Origin: Niebla homalea
Taxonomy: Eukaryota; Ascomycota; Lecanoromycetes; Lecanorales; Ramalinaceae
Length of the DNA stretch: 64,000 nucleotides
Assembly: GCA_019925105.1 (NCBI GenBank)
Contig: JAHGAU010000018.1
Location: forward strand, 558,001 to 622,000
Reading direction: 5' to 3'
Shown here: piece by piece, positions 35,600-47,939 of the stretch
Layout of the letters: the number at the start of each line of letters is the position of its first letter
Position numbering within the stretch: the stretch's first letter is position 1
Program-made: the position numbers and the translations under genes
Notes under the pieces: model-generated
Told to the model about the DNA's origin: nothing
Seen by the model: only the letters and a program-made list of their open reading frames with translations
Database searches by the model: none

Positions 35600-37448
35600 T
35601 CAGTCCGCCCTCTTCCTCTTGCGGGGCGATGGCGACTCTCCAAAAGGTCCTGTAAATCCACTGTTACGCAATTGCTGAAGCTGACGTGTAATCTGGTCCT
35701 TGCGCTTGCCGAGACCCCAGTCAAGGATGTTGTTGAGGTCGTGATGAATGTCTGTCATCTTCGATGCTTCGTCAAGTGGGTAGGTGCGGATAAGGTGCAT
35801 CTGCCAATGCAGTATGTTGCCCGGCCGCACCAAGGCCCAATTGAGAAACAGCTTGGCTTGATCGGGGACGATGGCGAAGGAGAACGCGAAGGACTTCTTA
35901 TCTACCACAGGCGCCGTGGCTGACGTCGTGGCCGACGAGGTTGATGGGGTGGCCAACGACTTTGATGGGGTGGCCGACGACATTGATGGGGTGGCCGACG
36001 CCTTTGATGGGGTGGCCGACGCCTTTGATGGGGTGGCCGACGACTTTGATGGGGTGGCCGACGACTTTGATGGGGTGGCCGACGACTTTGATGGGGTGGC
36101 ACCCGGCTGTGAAGGGGGTTGTGGTGTGGACTGCTGATCGCCTGGTGGTGCGGACTGCTGATCGCCTGGTGTTGCGGACTGCTGATCGCCTGGTGGTGCA
36201 TCTCTGGCCTCTACCACCTGGGCGTTGTATTGCCGGCGATTCTTGACCATCGCAGCGCCACCTCGTATACACTGATTCTCAGCCTCACTGATTGGTCTGT
36301 CCATAGACTTGAACTCGATAATGCAAAAGGTGTGGTATGAGTCCGGACCTGACAGGCTACATTTCAATTGCTCGAAGACCCTACGTTGGGCCTCGTCGAA
36401 AGCATTCTTGTAGATCGAGAATGTTACGTCAGGTCTTGGCTCGGCCACGCGTGGATATTCGCGCACGATTCTGTCCAATAGTTCGTCGCCGGTCGGCGAG
36501 ATTTGCGGAATCGAGCCCGCCGGAAAATGGGGTTGGATCTCGACGCGGAGAAAGTCCTTGCTGAACTTCTGCTGAATCCAATTTGCTGCATCTGATTTCT
36601 CATCATCTGTTAGTTCCCTTTTCGGGACCTGGCGATCGTTATTGAACATGACGCTCCAGAAGACCCATGCAAAGGTCTGCTCAGCTGCATCCTTATACTC
36701 CATTAGATTCGAGTAGGCCGCTTCAGCTTGCTGTGGAGTCCAATCGGACCCCCTCTTTGAATCTATAATGCTTCTTGCCTTCCCGATCAAGCTTGCACCC
36801 AAGTCTCTCGCCTCTTGTGAATCAATGTGCATGTTGTTCCGACTAAGAACATGGCGCATTTGCCTAGGAGAGTCTGTCTTGCTGGAGTGCGACATGCTGG
36901 AGTGCGATACGTCGGACCCTTCAAGAAAGTGCTCTTGCTCTTCCTCCTTCTGCGCCTTCTCTCCCGACTCTGCTTCGGGCTGGCTAGAACTCACCCTTGA
37001 TCGCTTTGAGTGCGTTTGATTGTTGTTGAGCCCTGCGCTTGGGTCGCTTGCGGCTGCAAATCGGTCAAGTGCGCGGAGATTGCGGAGTGTCAGAGGAACT
37101 GAGGCGGTCGAATGGTCGGCAATGGAGATCGAGTGGACCGTAGACTGAGCATAGTCAGCCTAAACTGTTGGAAGAGGACCGGGGAGGCTCAAATACTTAC
37201 CTCGCAGATCTCTGCAACGGGGGCTTGAGAAGGTGCAGCAGTAAAGATCAAGGCGTCCGCAACGTCATCATCGCCTGCAGGCTGCACTAAGTCAGCGACA
37301 GGATGGTCTAAGTGGAGAGTAGGATTGTCAAACAAACTTGACGCGGTGAAGAAGTTGGGAACTCTTTGGCCAGAGGAGTCTGAGATTCAGCTAGTAAACA
37401 ATCATTTGAATCATTTTCTCGTGTGATGTTTGGTTTTGGAGAAGACAT
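35600..37448 (-). CDS. PD-(D/E)XK nuclease-like fungal protein (DUF7924-like), three exons
   Basis: Exons are 37448-37338, 37281-37201 and 37144-35600, all joining in phase 0. Both introns are 56 nt with clear signals (GTTTGT donor, CTGAC branch, GTGCAG; and GTAAGT, CTGAC, CTCAG). The product has 578 residues. The N-terminus includes TLRNLRALDRF. A conserved core follows: PDVTFSIYKNAF (about 302), CIIEFKSMDRP (EFK at 341-343) and AENQCIRGGAAMV (352). The PD, ExK and Q elements resemble a PD-(D/E)XK fold. A low-complexity linker (three GDQQSxxP units, then eight 7-residue ATPSKSS units at about 413-466) leads to a C-terminal block (FSFAIVPDQAKLFLNWALV, MTDIHHDLNNILDWGL) and a basic tail, RKRKRAD, a likely nuclear signal. 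Such proteins are widespread hypotheticals in ascomycetes; nuclease activity is not shown. The match to DUF7924 is from memory. Confidence 0.8.
35943..36110. repeat. 21-bp minisatellite in a coding exon
   Basis: Eight copies of a 21-bp unit (core GATGGGGTGGC at 35943, 35964, 35985 and so on to 36090) encode a seven-residue ATPSKSS-type repeat on the minus strand. Because 21 is a multiple of three, copy-number changes keep the frame. Variation is limited to a few positions per unit. Confidence 0.95.
36127..36198. repeat. 24-bp tandem repeat, three copies, in the same exon
   Basis: Three 24-bp units (GGACTGCTGATCGCCTGG core) encode the eight-residue PPGDQQSA/TPGDQQSA/PPGDQQST run just N-terminal to the seven-residue repeats. 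Confidence 0.9.
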
Positions 37449-38022
37449 CACGGTGAGATGGAACGCACGTCCGGGTGAACTCCGGCTGAAACGGCACCAA
37501 CCAATGGTTGTGGAGGGACGGAAACTTTTTGGGGGGCGGTGTGATGGTGAATGAAGAAATTCGAAAAGATTTGAAAGTTGATGGAGTTCATGCAATGCCA
37601 AGAAATCGCAGCGCGCGTGATGATTGGATAGTTTAGGTCCTATTCGTAATGATCGGAAGGACAAACCCTCAAGTCGAACACGCTAAACTCAAAAGGGCAC
37701 CTCTCGCAGACCACAAGTCAAAGCCGCAAATCATTCAAAGATTGCCTGAATTCAAACCCTGACGACGCATACATTGACAAAGCAGGCTTGATAGAATACG
37801 GGGAAAAAGCAAACGTCTTGATCGAGTTTAGCGTGTCGGACTTGAGGGTTTGTTCCACATGGGGGGGGGAACCCTTCTATTGGTTGGCATAATGCCATAG
37901 TAGTTGTCAAGCAGTACCGCTGCGATCCACGACTTGGGCAACGGCTCTCCCAGTTGCTTGGCTCAAGACTTGGACACGACCTATCCCACCTGCATTCACT
38001 GGCACCACCATCACGCCTCACT
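37449..38022. promoter_or_regulatory. Upstream region of the 578-residue gene
   Basis: No gene is supported. Codon-like frames continue above the ATG at 37448, but a good context at that ATG and clean splicing below it make this 5' leader and promoter. A run of nine G at 37861-37869 is the only notable tract. Confidence 0.4.
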
Positions 38023-38241
38023 TCACTCCATCCTCTCACGATGCTGCTGCAGGTACTGTGACTTGAGCTGGATCTCGAGATTGACGAGACGGACCATGTT
38101 GGTCAATGTCTTGATATTGTACCTTATGATAGTGGTTAGAGGCCAGTAGCAATAGCTTAGACCCCGAAGCCTGGGCAAGATAAGCTCCAATCCAATAACC
38201 AGGACCTCAGCCTCAAAGTAGGCTCGGTAATAGCGTAAATA
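38023..38241 (-). pseudogene. C-terminal gene fragment cut off at the AT-rich border
   Basis: The minus strand is open from 38241 (just after a TAA in AT-rich DNA) to a TGA at 38023. It reads 72 residues of natural composition, including EAEVLVIGLELILPRLRG and ending NLEIQLKSQYLQQHRERME. There is no ATG near the 5' edge, so it looks like the 3' end of a gene whose front part was replaced or erased by the repeat block. Family unknown. Confidence 0.35.
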
Positions 38242-38397
38242 TTAACGTAAGGTAATATCTGCTCCTTTTCGCGGCTTCGATTAAGTATTATAAATATATT
38301 CCGAAAGCAAAAAACCTATTATTTTATTATTTTTAAACAAGTTCTGGCCTTTTTCGCCGTACCGAAAAGTGAGATTTATGACATAAAGGGTCTAAAG

Positions 38398-38523
38398 TAA
38401 GGGCTGAAGGGTGAGTAAAGGGTGAGCAAAGGGCTTGCTAAAGGGTAAGTGCTAAAGGGTGAGTAAAGGGTGAGCAAAGGGCTTGCTGAAGGGTGAGTTA
38501 AGGGCTTGCTGAAGGGTAGATCT
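38398..38523 (+). repeat. Degenerate tandem repeat of AAGGGTGAG/AAGGGCTTGCTG words
   Basis: About ten short G-rich words (AAGGGTGAGTAAAGGG, GAGCAAAGGGCTTGCT, GAAGGGTGAG) recur at 8-20 bp spacing. A longer block, AAGGGTGAGTAAAGGGTGAG, occurs twice, about 50 bp apart. More scattered AAGGGCTTGCT words occur at about 38600 and 38750, up to the border of the AT-rich block. Confidence 0.8.
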
Positions 38524-38774
38524 TTCGTTTAGCGTAATCTCAGGGGTAAATCCGAGTCGTATATACTTTCCCTTTTGGGTATAGTCTATTGCTCTTGCTG
38601 AAGGGCTTGCTAAGAGGGTGTACTTGCTGAGAGGGTGCAAGTGAAAATATAAGTAAAGGGCCTTGCCCGGCTTTTAGATTCCCCATCCATATCACGGTGT
38701 TTTTGGGCCTATTGCGGTGGGGGCATGCGGGCATAATGCGTTACCTCTTGCTGAAGGGCTTGCTGGATTATTAA

Positions 38775-41700
38775 AAAAAGATCTCTTAAAATAACTTAAT
38801 TATAGAATAAAACGGTTAATATTTATTAATATTTTAAATATTAAAGTTATAAATATATTATTATAAAATATTTTAATATTATAAAATATATAATTTACGT
38901 TAAAGGTTATAATATTTATAAATATATAAAATTAATAATTAAAAGGCTTATAAAAAGTACGCTTAAATACGTTATATATAATAAAGAAAAATATATAATA
39001 TAAGATTCTAAATATATAATAAAAGCTAAAAAGATTAAACGTAAGGAAACTTAAATAATTATAAAAATCCAACGGTATAATATATATAAAATTAATTTAA
39101 TAAATTAATTAAAGATAACCTTAAAATATAAGCTTAATGAATTAAATAATAAAGGGTAAATAACGGTAAAAAAGAAAAAGCTTTTTGTAATCTTAACCTT
39201 AAGGATTAATTATTTTACGTTTTTAATAATAGCCGGGGAGGTATTAAATTAGAAAACGTTTAACTTTAATAAGAAGTCCGTAACTTAAACTGATATAAAA
39301 GAAAGAGTTTTTATAGAAATTAATATATAATATATTAATATTTTTAAAAATAATATAATATAATATCCGTAATAAAGGAATTAAAGCCGTAATATTAATA
39401 TTTAAGTTTAAAAAAGTTAAGGATATTAATATTATAATAATATAAGAATTATTATATAATTTATATATATATTTATTTATTAATTTTAAAAAAAGGTTTT
39501 ATTTAATCTTTAAAAAAAAAAAAAATTTAAAATATATTTCTTTATAAATAAGCGGCTTAACGTAAATAATTAGGATATTATTTATTATAATAAAAACCTT
39601 TATATACTCTATATTATAAAAAAAGGGGACTTAAAGGGCGATTTTAATATTTATTATATATATAACCCGCCGTTAATTAATAAAGAAAAACCTTTTATAA
39701 TATTATTATTTAAAAAAGTCTTAATTACTTTAAGCGAATATATATTACTTAAAGATTTTAACTTATATTACTATATATAAAATAAGGAAAAGCGTATAAT
39801 AAATTATATTAAATTAAATAATTTATTAATAATTATTACTTAAATTAACCTTTTATTATTAATATTATAAGGGATTATTACGTAAAAGAATTATAAATTT
39901 AAAACGATAATTAATCTAGCCTTTAATACGGAAAAAGTTATTAGCATAATTATAATATATAGGTTATAAAAGGACTTAAAATATAACTTAAATTATATAC
40001 CGATATAAATAACTTTGGATTAAACCGTTAATATAATTATATTACCACCGGTAAAGAAAGCGTAAAAAATAATTAAAAAAATAAAAATTTATATAAAAAC
40101 GGAGGAAATAATAATATAATTCACGGATTTCCCTTAATTAAATAATAAAAACCGGATTAACCTTTTTATAAAGTAAATAATATTAAATAAAATAATCGAT
40201 AAAACTATCTTAATAATAAAACCCTTTTAAAAAGTTAAAACTTATTAAAATAAAAAGTATATAACTACAATTATAAAGGCGAAAAGGTTAATTAAATAAA
40301 CTTTTAAATATAAGAATTAAGAAATACTTAATTAATTAAGAATTACTTAAAAAAAAAAAAAGAGGATTATTAAGAAAATTAAATAAATATATTTTTAGTT
40401 TACGGTATATAATTCAACGGTTTTACCTTATGGTATTTAAAAATTAACGAAATATAATAAAGAATAAAATAAGAAATCAAAGTTTATCCTTAAATTCCCG
40501 TGTTTTAAGAAACCTAATAATATATTAATCAATACCTTTAACGGTAAAATTAAGGCCTTTAAAAAAGTATTTTTCCCCTTTTTATTAAAAGTTAACTTAA
40601 ATAATATTAATAACGCTATATACTTTAACCCCGTATTAATAGATAAAATAATAATATAAAATATAATAATTAAAACGATTAATAAATTAAAGAAGAATAA
40701 AGCCCTAAAACCGAATAAAATTCTTAATAGATTCTTAATAATAATAATCTTATTTTTTAAAAAGGTTTTTACGTACTTTTTTTAAGTATATTTTAATATT
40801 AATTATTACTTATATAAATTTAAGGAAATAAAAATAATTATCCTTAAGAAGCTTATTAAGCCGGATTACTTTAAAATAAAATCTTATAAACTTATTATAC
40901 TCTTATATATATTAAAAAAGGCCTTAAAAACGGTAATAACGAGGATTTTTAATAACTATATAGAGAATTACGGACTTTTCTTTAATTAATAAATAAAAAT
41001 AAAAAGAAATTAATTAATAAAAATAACCTTTAAAAAACTAATTAATAGCGTATATATGATATAAAATTACGGGAAGAAATATATTATAAGTTTTTTTTCT
41101 TTTAATATTATAAATACTTTTAATAAAATAAATTATTAAAGGTTATTATATAATTTAAAGAAAAAAAGGATATTACTTTTTTTAATTAAATAAATGAAAA
41201 GGTTTTTAAGTAATTAAACTATATTAATTAATTTAAAATAAAAGATAAGCTTAATAAAGTCCGTTATAACGGGGATTCTTTAAAGATTGCTTATTTCTTT
41301 TATATTATTCTTATTCTTTAATGGTTTATTAATTAAAGAACTTATTAAGTTAAAATAAAAGGTTTAAGTTGGAAATTTTATTAATAATATTTACCTTTTA
41401 ACTTATAATACCTTTATATATATAAACTATTTCAAATTAAAATAAACCTATAAAGTTTATTTTTAATAAGTAAGAATTTATAAGGTTTAATTTACGCCAT
41501 ATAAATATAAACTTATCTATATAATTAAGAGTTTAAGGCTATATAATATAATAATTATAATAAACTTAAGTAAAATTATAATAAAGCTAGATATCAATAT
41601 TAAAGTCCTTAATCTTTAAATAAATAAAAAGCTTAATTAAAAGGATTATATAAGAAAAGTCTAAAAAAAGATAATTTTATAGGAAAAAGGCCTTATTTAT

Positions 41701-43234
41701 CTTATTATATTAATATAAAGAATTACGTTATAAAAAACCCGGATTATTTATTAAGTTATAGTAAAGTTAATTATAATATATATTACGGCTATTTAATATA
41801 TACTTAAAAGTATTCCGGGATATAAGAAAAAGCCTATTTAAATATTATAAAAAGTCTAAAATCGGTATTTAAAAATAATTAACGGTATTTATAAAATAAC
41901 CTTTATCCCGGTATTAAAGTTTAAGGTTTTTATACCGTTAATTAAAATCTTATTAAATTAAATAATCGCTTAAATAAAGCTAAAAAAATATATATACTTA
42001 ATTATAATAATAGGAAACGGGCGGGTCCGCCAGAATCTTAATAAGCTTAAAGTTAAAAAAAGTAAATTAAAAATATTTATTTCTTTTCTTATTAAGATAA
42101 AATAAGAATAAACGGAAAAAAAAATTAATTTTATTAATATCCCAGAGGTTAACTTAAGCGGGTATAAACTCCCGCTAAGTATAAAAGAAACCGAAATTAA
42201 AAGGATTTAAAGAATAAAAGTTATAACGATTATTTTATAAGTTACGATAAAGTAAACCAAGCGTTAACGGAGGTATAAAGATTTTATATTTTAAGGTTAT
42301 TATTATTTAGTTTTTAATAATAAAAAGATTATTAATAAATATTTTTATTATTATAATATTATAAGGAAGGATAATAACATATTAATAATTTAATTCCGGA
42401 CGGGTAAAAACGGTTTAACTTATTTTTTATTTATTATATATATTAAGGGTCGGATAAACGTTAAATATAAATATAAATAAAGGAAATAAAATATTATATA
42501 TATCTTTATTTTTTATCTTTTATTTATGGAGGTTAAATTAAAACTTATCATAAAAGTTAATACTTATAATTACCGTTAAATATTATTTATAAAATAAAAT
42601 ATCCGGGTAACCGTTAAGTTTATAATATTTACCGGATTACTATTATAGTTTAATTTTATTATAAAGATAAATAAAGTTATTAAAAATTTCACGGAAAAAA
42701 CCCGTTATTAATTAAGGAAGAAAAAGAAGAACGGAAATTAATTATATTAATTATATAAACTGGAAAATATCTTTTATAGTTGTAAAAATATAATAATAAA
42801 CGCTTATTAAAAATTTTTAAAAAAGTTAATAATAATAATAATATAAGAAGGTATATATTAAACGTATAAGTATTAATAAAGATATTAAAAAATATTATAT
42901 AAGATTAAAATAATATAAATATATAAAGGAGCGGAAAAGTAATAAGCTTAAAAATAACCCTTATAAAAATATAATTATAATATTACGGATTTTCTTAAGG
43001 GAATTAAAATATAAGAAGTATATAAATAGATTATTACTTTTTAAACGGCCGTTAATATCCTTTACCTTAAAGGATAAAGGGTAGAAGCCTGGTAAACGCC
43101 GGTTTTTACTTTAACGTTATAAGTATCAGGTTTTTACGGTTACCAGTAAAACCAAAAGGCCACGTATTAAGGAACGCCGGAATTAGCTTAGCTAGACCCG
43201 TAGTATAAATCAATCAATCAATTAATCAATCAAT
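38775..43234 (+). mobile_element. Tad1-like LINE (non-LTR) retrotransposon, RIPped
   Basis: Mutated but readable protein motifs appear in LINE order on the plus strand. There is an endonuclease-type IYNPPLINKEKPF, then ILLKDFNLYYYI (from GDFNLHH, about 39744-39777). Then LKKNKALKPNKILNRFL (from KKNKAPGPDGIPNRFL, about 40687-40737), KSYKLIILL (from KSYRPIALL, about 40880) and VGNFINNIYLLTY (from FxDDIYLLTY, about 41365-41405). The last has the Asp-to-Asn changes RIP gives at catalytic aspartates. The 3' end at about 43208-43234 is a tail of CAAT/ATCA repeats, preceded by about 170 bp with preserved GC. A first frame (Gag-like ORF1) should lie near 38.8-39.4 kb. The 5' end is set only at the composition border. 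The clade is inferred from motif likeness. Confidence 0.8.
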
Positions 43235-43430
43235 ATTTTAAGCGGAGTAATTAAAGATTAAAATTATATTTACGGATTAAATTATAAATAAAATTATTAA
43301 TGAAAATATAAAGTATTTTAATAATTTTTAGAAAATAAATTCTTTAAACTTAATATAATATTTTAATTGAATAAGCCGGAGTTAATATTAAGATATTAAT
43401 TTAAAAGAATAAAACCCTTTATAAATATTA

Positions 43431-43941
43431 TTACTCCGGGAAGCGGGACGGGATATATCCCATGGGATAGGGACGGGATAGGGACGGGACGGGGATAGGA
43501 CGGGATGAAGTGAATAGAATCCCATCACACACTAGTACGGGATGGGATGGGATAGGATTGGGATATATGAAGATCCCGGTAGCGGATAAAATAAGGGAAA
43601 ACCTGGCCAAAACAATAAATGAATAGGTAAAAAAGGGTAATTATTACAAAGATCATTATAAATATTTTTTAGTGGTTTATCGATAACCGGATTATGGTTT
43701 TTCCGGTTATCGATAAACCACTAAAAAATATTTATAATGATCTTTATAATAATTATCCTTGAATTTACTATTTTAATTATACCTTTTTTTTAACCCGCGT
43801 CTTAGCGGGATCTTAATATATCCCGATCCCATCCCCCGGGATAGGGATAAGATGGGATGGGATATAGCCTTATCCCGTCCCACGCGGGATGGGATAAGTG
43901 AATTAAAAAACCGTCCCATCCCGTCCCGCTTCCCGGAGTAA
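43431..43941. mobile_element. GC-rich foldback/MITE-like element, not RIPped
   Basis: About 510 bp begins TTACTCCGGGAAGCGGGACG and ends with its inverted copy. The outer arms carry many GGGATGGGAT/GGGACGGGAT words with CCCATCCCGTCC counterparts on the right, and the centre holds a near-perfect hairpin. There is no coding capacity. It sits in DNA that is otherwise almost wholly AT, so it arrived after, or escaped, RIP. The target-site duplication is unclear because the termini and flanks are both TTA/TAA-rich. Confidence 0.75.
43648..43745. repeat. 43-bp perfect inverted repeat with 12-nt loop
   Basis: The left arm, 43648-43690 (AAAGATCATTATAAATATTT to CCGG), is matched exactly by the right arm, 43703-43745. 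The loop is ATTATGGTTTTT. Pairing continues imperfectly outward (TAATTATTAC against ATAATAATTA). It forms the core of the foldback element. Confidence 0.95.
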
Positions 43942-46176
43942 ATATTCTAACCGTACTTTTTATATTATATATAATTTAAAGGGTAAAAGTATAGAATTAA
44001 AGCGACCGGAAAGCTTAGTAAATAGAACATTAAAGTATATTTTAAAGGATATAATTAACTATTTTAAAAACAACTTAAAAGATTTAAAGCTTTATAAATA
44101 ATTAATAAAAGATATACATAAAGAGCTTAATTTATATAAAATATATTTTAAAATAAAAAAAGTAATAAACAGGATATAAACAAAAAGAATTAAAAAAGGA
44201 TAAAGAAATTAATTATTAAGTTTATAAGTTTATAAATTAATTTATTTAAATTAATAAAGATTTATAAAAAGCGGCCTTAAAAATTAATTTTATTTATATT
44301 GATTATAATAATATTATATAGGCACTATAAATTAAAATGTCGTAATAATTTAAATACTTCTCAAATTATATGAATAATAAGTCATAAGATATCTTCATAA
44401 TATACTTAATATTTATATAGCCGTTATAATAAATATTATTTTAATAATCCCATAATTAAAATTAAGGCAGGAATCTATAAAATATTAATAATTAAGTAAT
44501 AAATACAATATAAATACCTTAATTAATATTAACGTTTAAATTTATATGTAAATTAAAATAATAAGATTAATAATTAAACCGTATAAAAATAATTTAACTT
44601 AATTAAGTTTAAAAATTTATATATTAATAACTTAAAGTCGTTTAACCTTAAGTTATACTTTATTTACTATAGGTATTATAATGTTTTATTTTAGAATAAT
44701 AATATATATTATATATAAGAGTATAAAAGTAGAAACATAAACTTTAAAAAGCAAATATATATATAAAGTAAAAATTAAGTCCGTAAAATAGATAACGCGA
44801 CGTTAAATATAGATTATTATTATTACCGGTAATTACCTTTTTATAATTAAAAGTTTTAAGAAATATACTAATAATTATCTTAATTACGTAAGCTTTAATT
44901 ACGTAAATAAAGGGTATAATCCTTAAGGAAGTTAAAGAAAATACTAGAAATATCGATTATAAAGTTATTACTATATTAAAAGGATAACCCTTTAATAAAG
45001 AATTTAAATATGTAATTAACTTAATAATAAATATTATTATAAAGAAACAAAAAATAAATAAAAAGGACTTTAAAAATAAAATTAAGCTTATATAAATTAA
45101 GGAGTAATTTAAGTTAAAGATTAAGGATAAAGTAAATGTTATAAAGAAAAAGATTTTTAATAAATTCTTAATTAAATAAAAGAATAAATTCTTAATATTA
45201 AAAAGATTTTATTAATAAGTAATATTATACTCTTAATTATATATTTAATATAATTATTACTTTACTTTAAGAAAGAAATAAATAAACTTATAAGAAACCT
45301 TTTAAACTTTAACTATATATATCGAAAAAAAAGTATAACTATTATTAAAAATATATTAAAAATATAAAAAACGCTATAAAACGTTATATTAAAAATAAAT
45401 AATATCGTATTTACCGGTATAAAACGTAATTTATAAAATATATTTAATAAGGATAAAGTTATATACTTTATAAAAATAAAAATAATTTATAAATTAAAAT
45501 AAATAAATAAGCTTTCAATAATTATAAAAATAGATTAAAAGTTTAATATTATTATTATTAATCCGAGTATTATTAAAGAATTATATATAAAGGAAAAATC
45601 CCTTAAGGTATTAAATATTAATTACTTAACGATATTAATCGTAAATAAAGAAATAATATTACTTTATATATAGGTAATATTTAATATTTACGTTATTAAA
45701 ATTATTAAAGTAATATAAAGGTTTATAACGTTAAAAAATAATTTTAATTACGATATTTTATGAAAATTTCTATAATTAAAATTAATTATAACCGACTTTA
45801 AGATTTAAATAAAGATTTTAAGAATCGGGAATATTACCCTTAAAAAGAATATAAACCTTTAAATTAAAAATACGTTTATCCTTAAAGGTATAATATAAGC
45901 CAATATATAAGAAGCTTTATATTAAAAATATAATAAACTTAAGTAAGGAAAATAAAATAAATACTTTAAAGAATAATAATAAATTTAGCAGCTTAGAAAT
46001 TAAAATAAAAAATAAAATAAATAATATAAATAAAAATAGTAAATAAGTTTAAACTTTAAGAAAAAATAAAATCCCAAGAATATAATTAACTTTAAGGATA
46101 TATTAATAAAAAGGTTAATAATAACGAATTAAAAAAATATTTATATACTTATAAAAAGGAAATAAAATGAAAAAAC
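43942..46176. other. AT-rich RIPped DNA, unclassified
   Basis: No protein motif, LTR pair or tail was recognised. It lies between the foldback element and the left target-site duplication of the plus-strand Gypsy element. Confidence 0.5.
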
Positions 46177-46181
46177 ATAAA

Positions 46182-46337
46182 TGTTATATGCATACATAGC
46201 ATGGGGGATACGCGGGAGTATCCATAGGTGTAGGACATTCTTTGTACGTAGAGGATAAATAGTCCTTAGGATCCCATTTATATTTAAGTAGAATTATTAT
46301 TTATATATTATTATACTTTTTAGTCTATATATTAATA
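46182..46337 (+). repeat. 5' LTR of the host Gypsy element
   Basis: It begins TGTTATATGCATACATAG and ends ATATTAATA. It aligns without gaps to the LTR at 58746 over 156 bp. The left part, including GGGGGATACGCGGGAGTATC, keeps GC; the right part is AT-converted. Confidence 0.9.
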
Positions 46338-47662
46338 AATAGTAATAATAGCGACTTACACTAATACTATATTAACGTATATCGTAAGATCCGTTAACAT
46401 AAATTAAAGTATTAATTTATTAACTATAACGGATACTTCCTTTATAGCGGTATTAAAGGTATTAGCCTTATATCCTCTGGAATACCGCCTTTAATTCACT
46501 TTTAAATACCTTTAAAGAAAAATTAAAACCGGCACTATAAAGAAAATATATATATTATAAACCTCTTAAGTATTATTAGATTCTAGTATTATTATATTGG
46601 CATATTAATTAAACGCTTTATTAAAATCCGGTAACTTAATAACTGCGATAATTTTATACTTAACTTTAAAAGGAATTACTTAAATAATTAAGAATAATTA
46701 GCGATTAAATAATTTAAAAATTATATTTATTATAAGTAAATTACTTTAATCTAAATTTTTTAAAGCTATAAAACCTATTATTTTTTTATAAATTTAATTC
46801 TTAAAAATTGGATCTTAAATCCTTTATTATTTTAACGTAATTTTCTATACTTTAAAGACGCCTTATTATCGTTATAATTACTATCGTTATTAACCTTAAT
46901 AAAATTAGGTAGGTCTAAATTACGTTAATATAATTAAAGTCCTTAAAAACTTATTATTATAAGATTATTACTTCTATTAAACAGTTTTCTACTATTATAA
47001 TAACTATTAAATTTACCTTTTATATTAACGTTAATATTATAATACTCCTTTCCAACTTTAAATATTAAACCGGAATTTAAGTTTAATAAATTTAATATAT
47101 TAAACTTAAGTTTGTTAAACTTAAATTTATTACCTATATTAAATAAGAGGTACCTTTACTGAAAAAGCAATTTTTACTTAATTTATTAATCCGTTTAATT
47201 AACATTAAAAATAATAGGTTTTACTGAAAAATAAATAATATAATTACGGGATATAATTTAAGAATTAATTCCCGCTATTATATAAAATTAATAATAAAGT
47301 AATCTTAACGATAATTTATTTCCTTCTTTTAATAATATAATATAATTAATAAAAGGCTTATAATTAAATCGATTAAAAATTTTTAATCTTAATAACGTCG
47401 GATTTATTAACCCTTTTTATGAAAATAAGTCCTTTAATACAGCTTTTATAATTAAGTATTCTAAGAAATATACCTTTTTCCGGGATATATATGTTTTTAT
47501 CGATTAATTAAAGGATATTACTTAAATAATGGATATATAATTACTATAGAATAACCTATAATTATACTTAAAAGGTACCGTTTTAAAGTAATATATTATA
47601 GAGTTATTAAATATAGAAAAATGACTTATTAAATATAATAACGGTTTAATTAAGTAAACTTC

Positions 47663-47878
47663 TGTTAGAGTGCAAGCCCCTCTGGGGTGGTTGGAAGGCA
47701 AAGGGTGTATTGCGTATAACTAAAGATACTAAAGTACAGAGGTATAGGAGTAAAGGGGCCGAAGGCCTTAATATACCCAGTCGGTAATACTCCTGGGTGC
47801 CGGATTAACCCCGGGCTTGGCCCGGGATAGGCCCGGTAAGGCCTACTCCTGAGTTATTAATACCCCTAAACCCTAACA
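47663..47878 (-). repeat. LTR (3' copy) of the nested element
   Basis: It begins TGTTAGAGTGCAAGCCCCTC and ends CCCTAACA. A GC-rich palindrome (CCCGGGCTTGGCCCGGG, 47810-47826) lies in the middle. The outer (left) end is preserved, while the inner end shows CC-to-TT type changes relative to the partner. Confidence 0.92.
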
Positions 47879-47939
47879 TTTAACCCCCCCCTAGGAAAGG
47901 CTCGCCTTCAAGTTTATAAGTACGTTAAAAAGGAAAAAT

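Noticed and set aside
35871..36246. Repeat-rich plus-strand and alternate-frame proteins (DGVADDFDGVAD and GWPTTLM types)
   Set aside because: They are only other-frame readings of the 21-bp minisatellite in the minus-strand exon.
38398..38523. Telomeric repeat
   Set aside because: The unit is irregular and is not TTAGGG/CCCTAA; it is an internal minisatellite.
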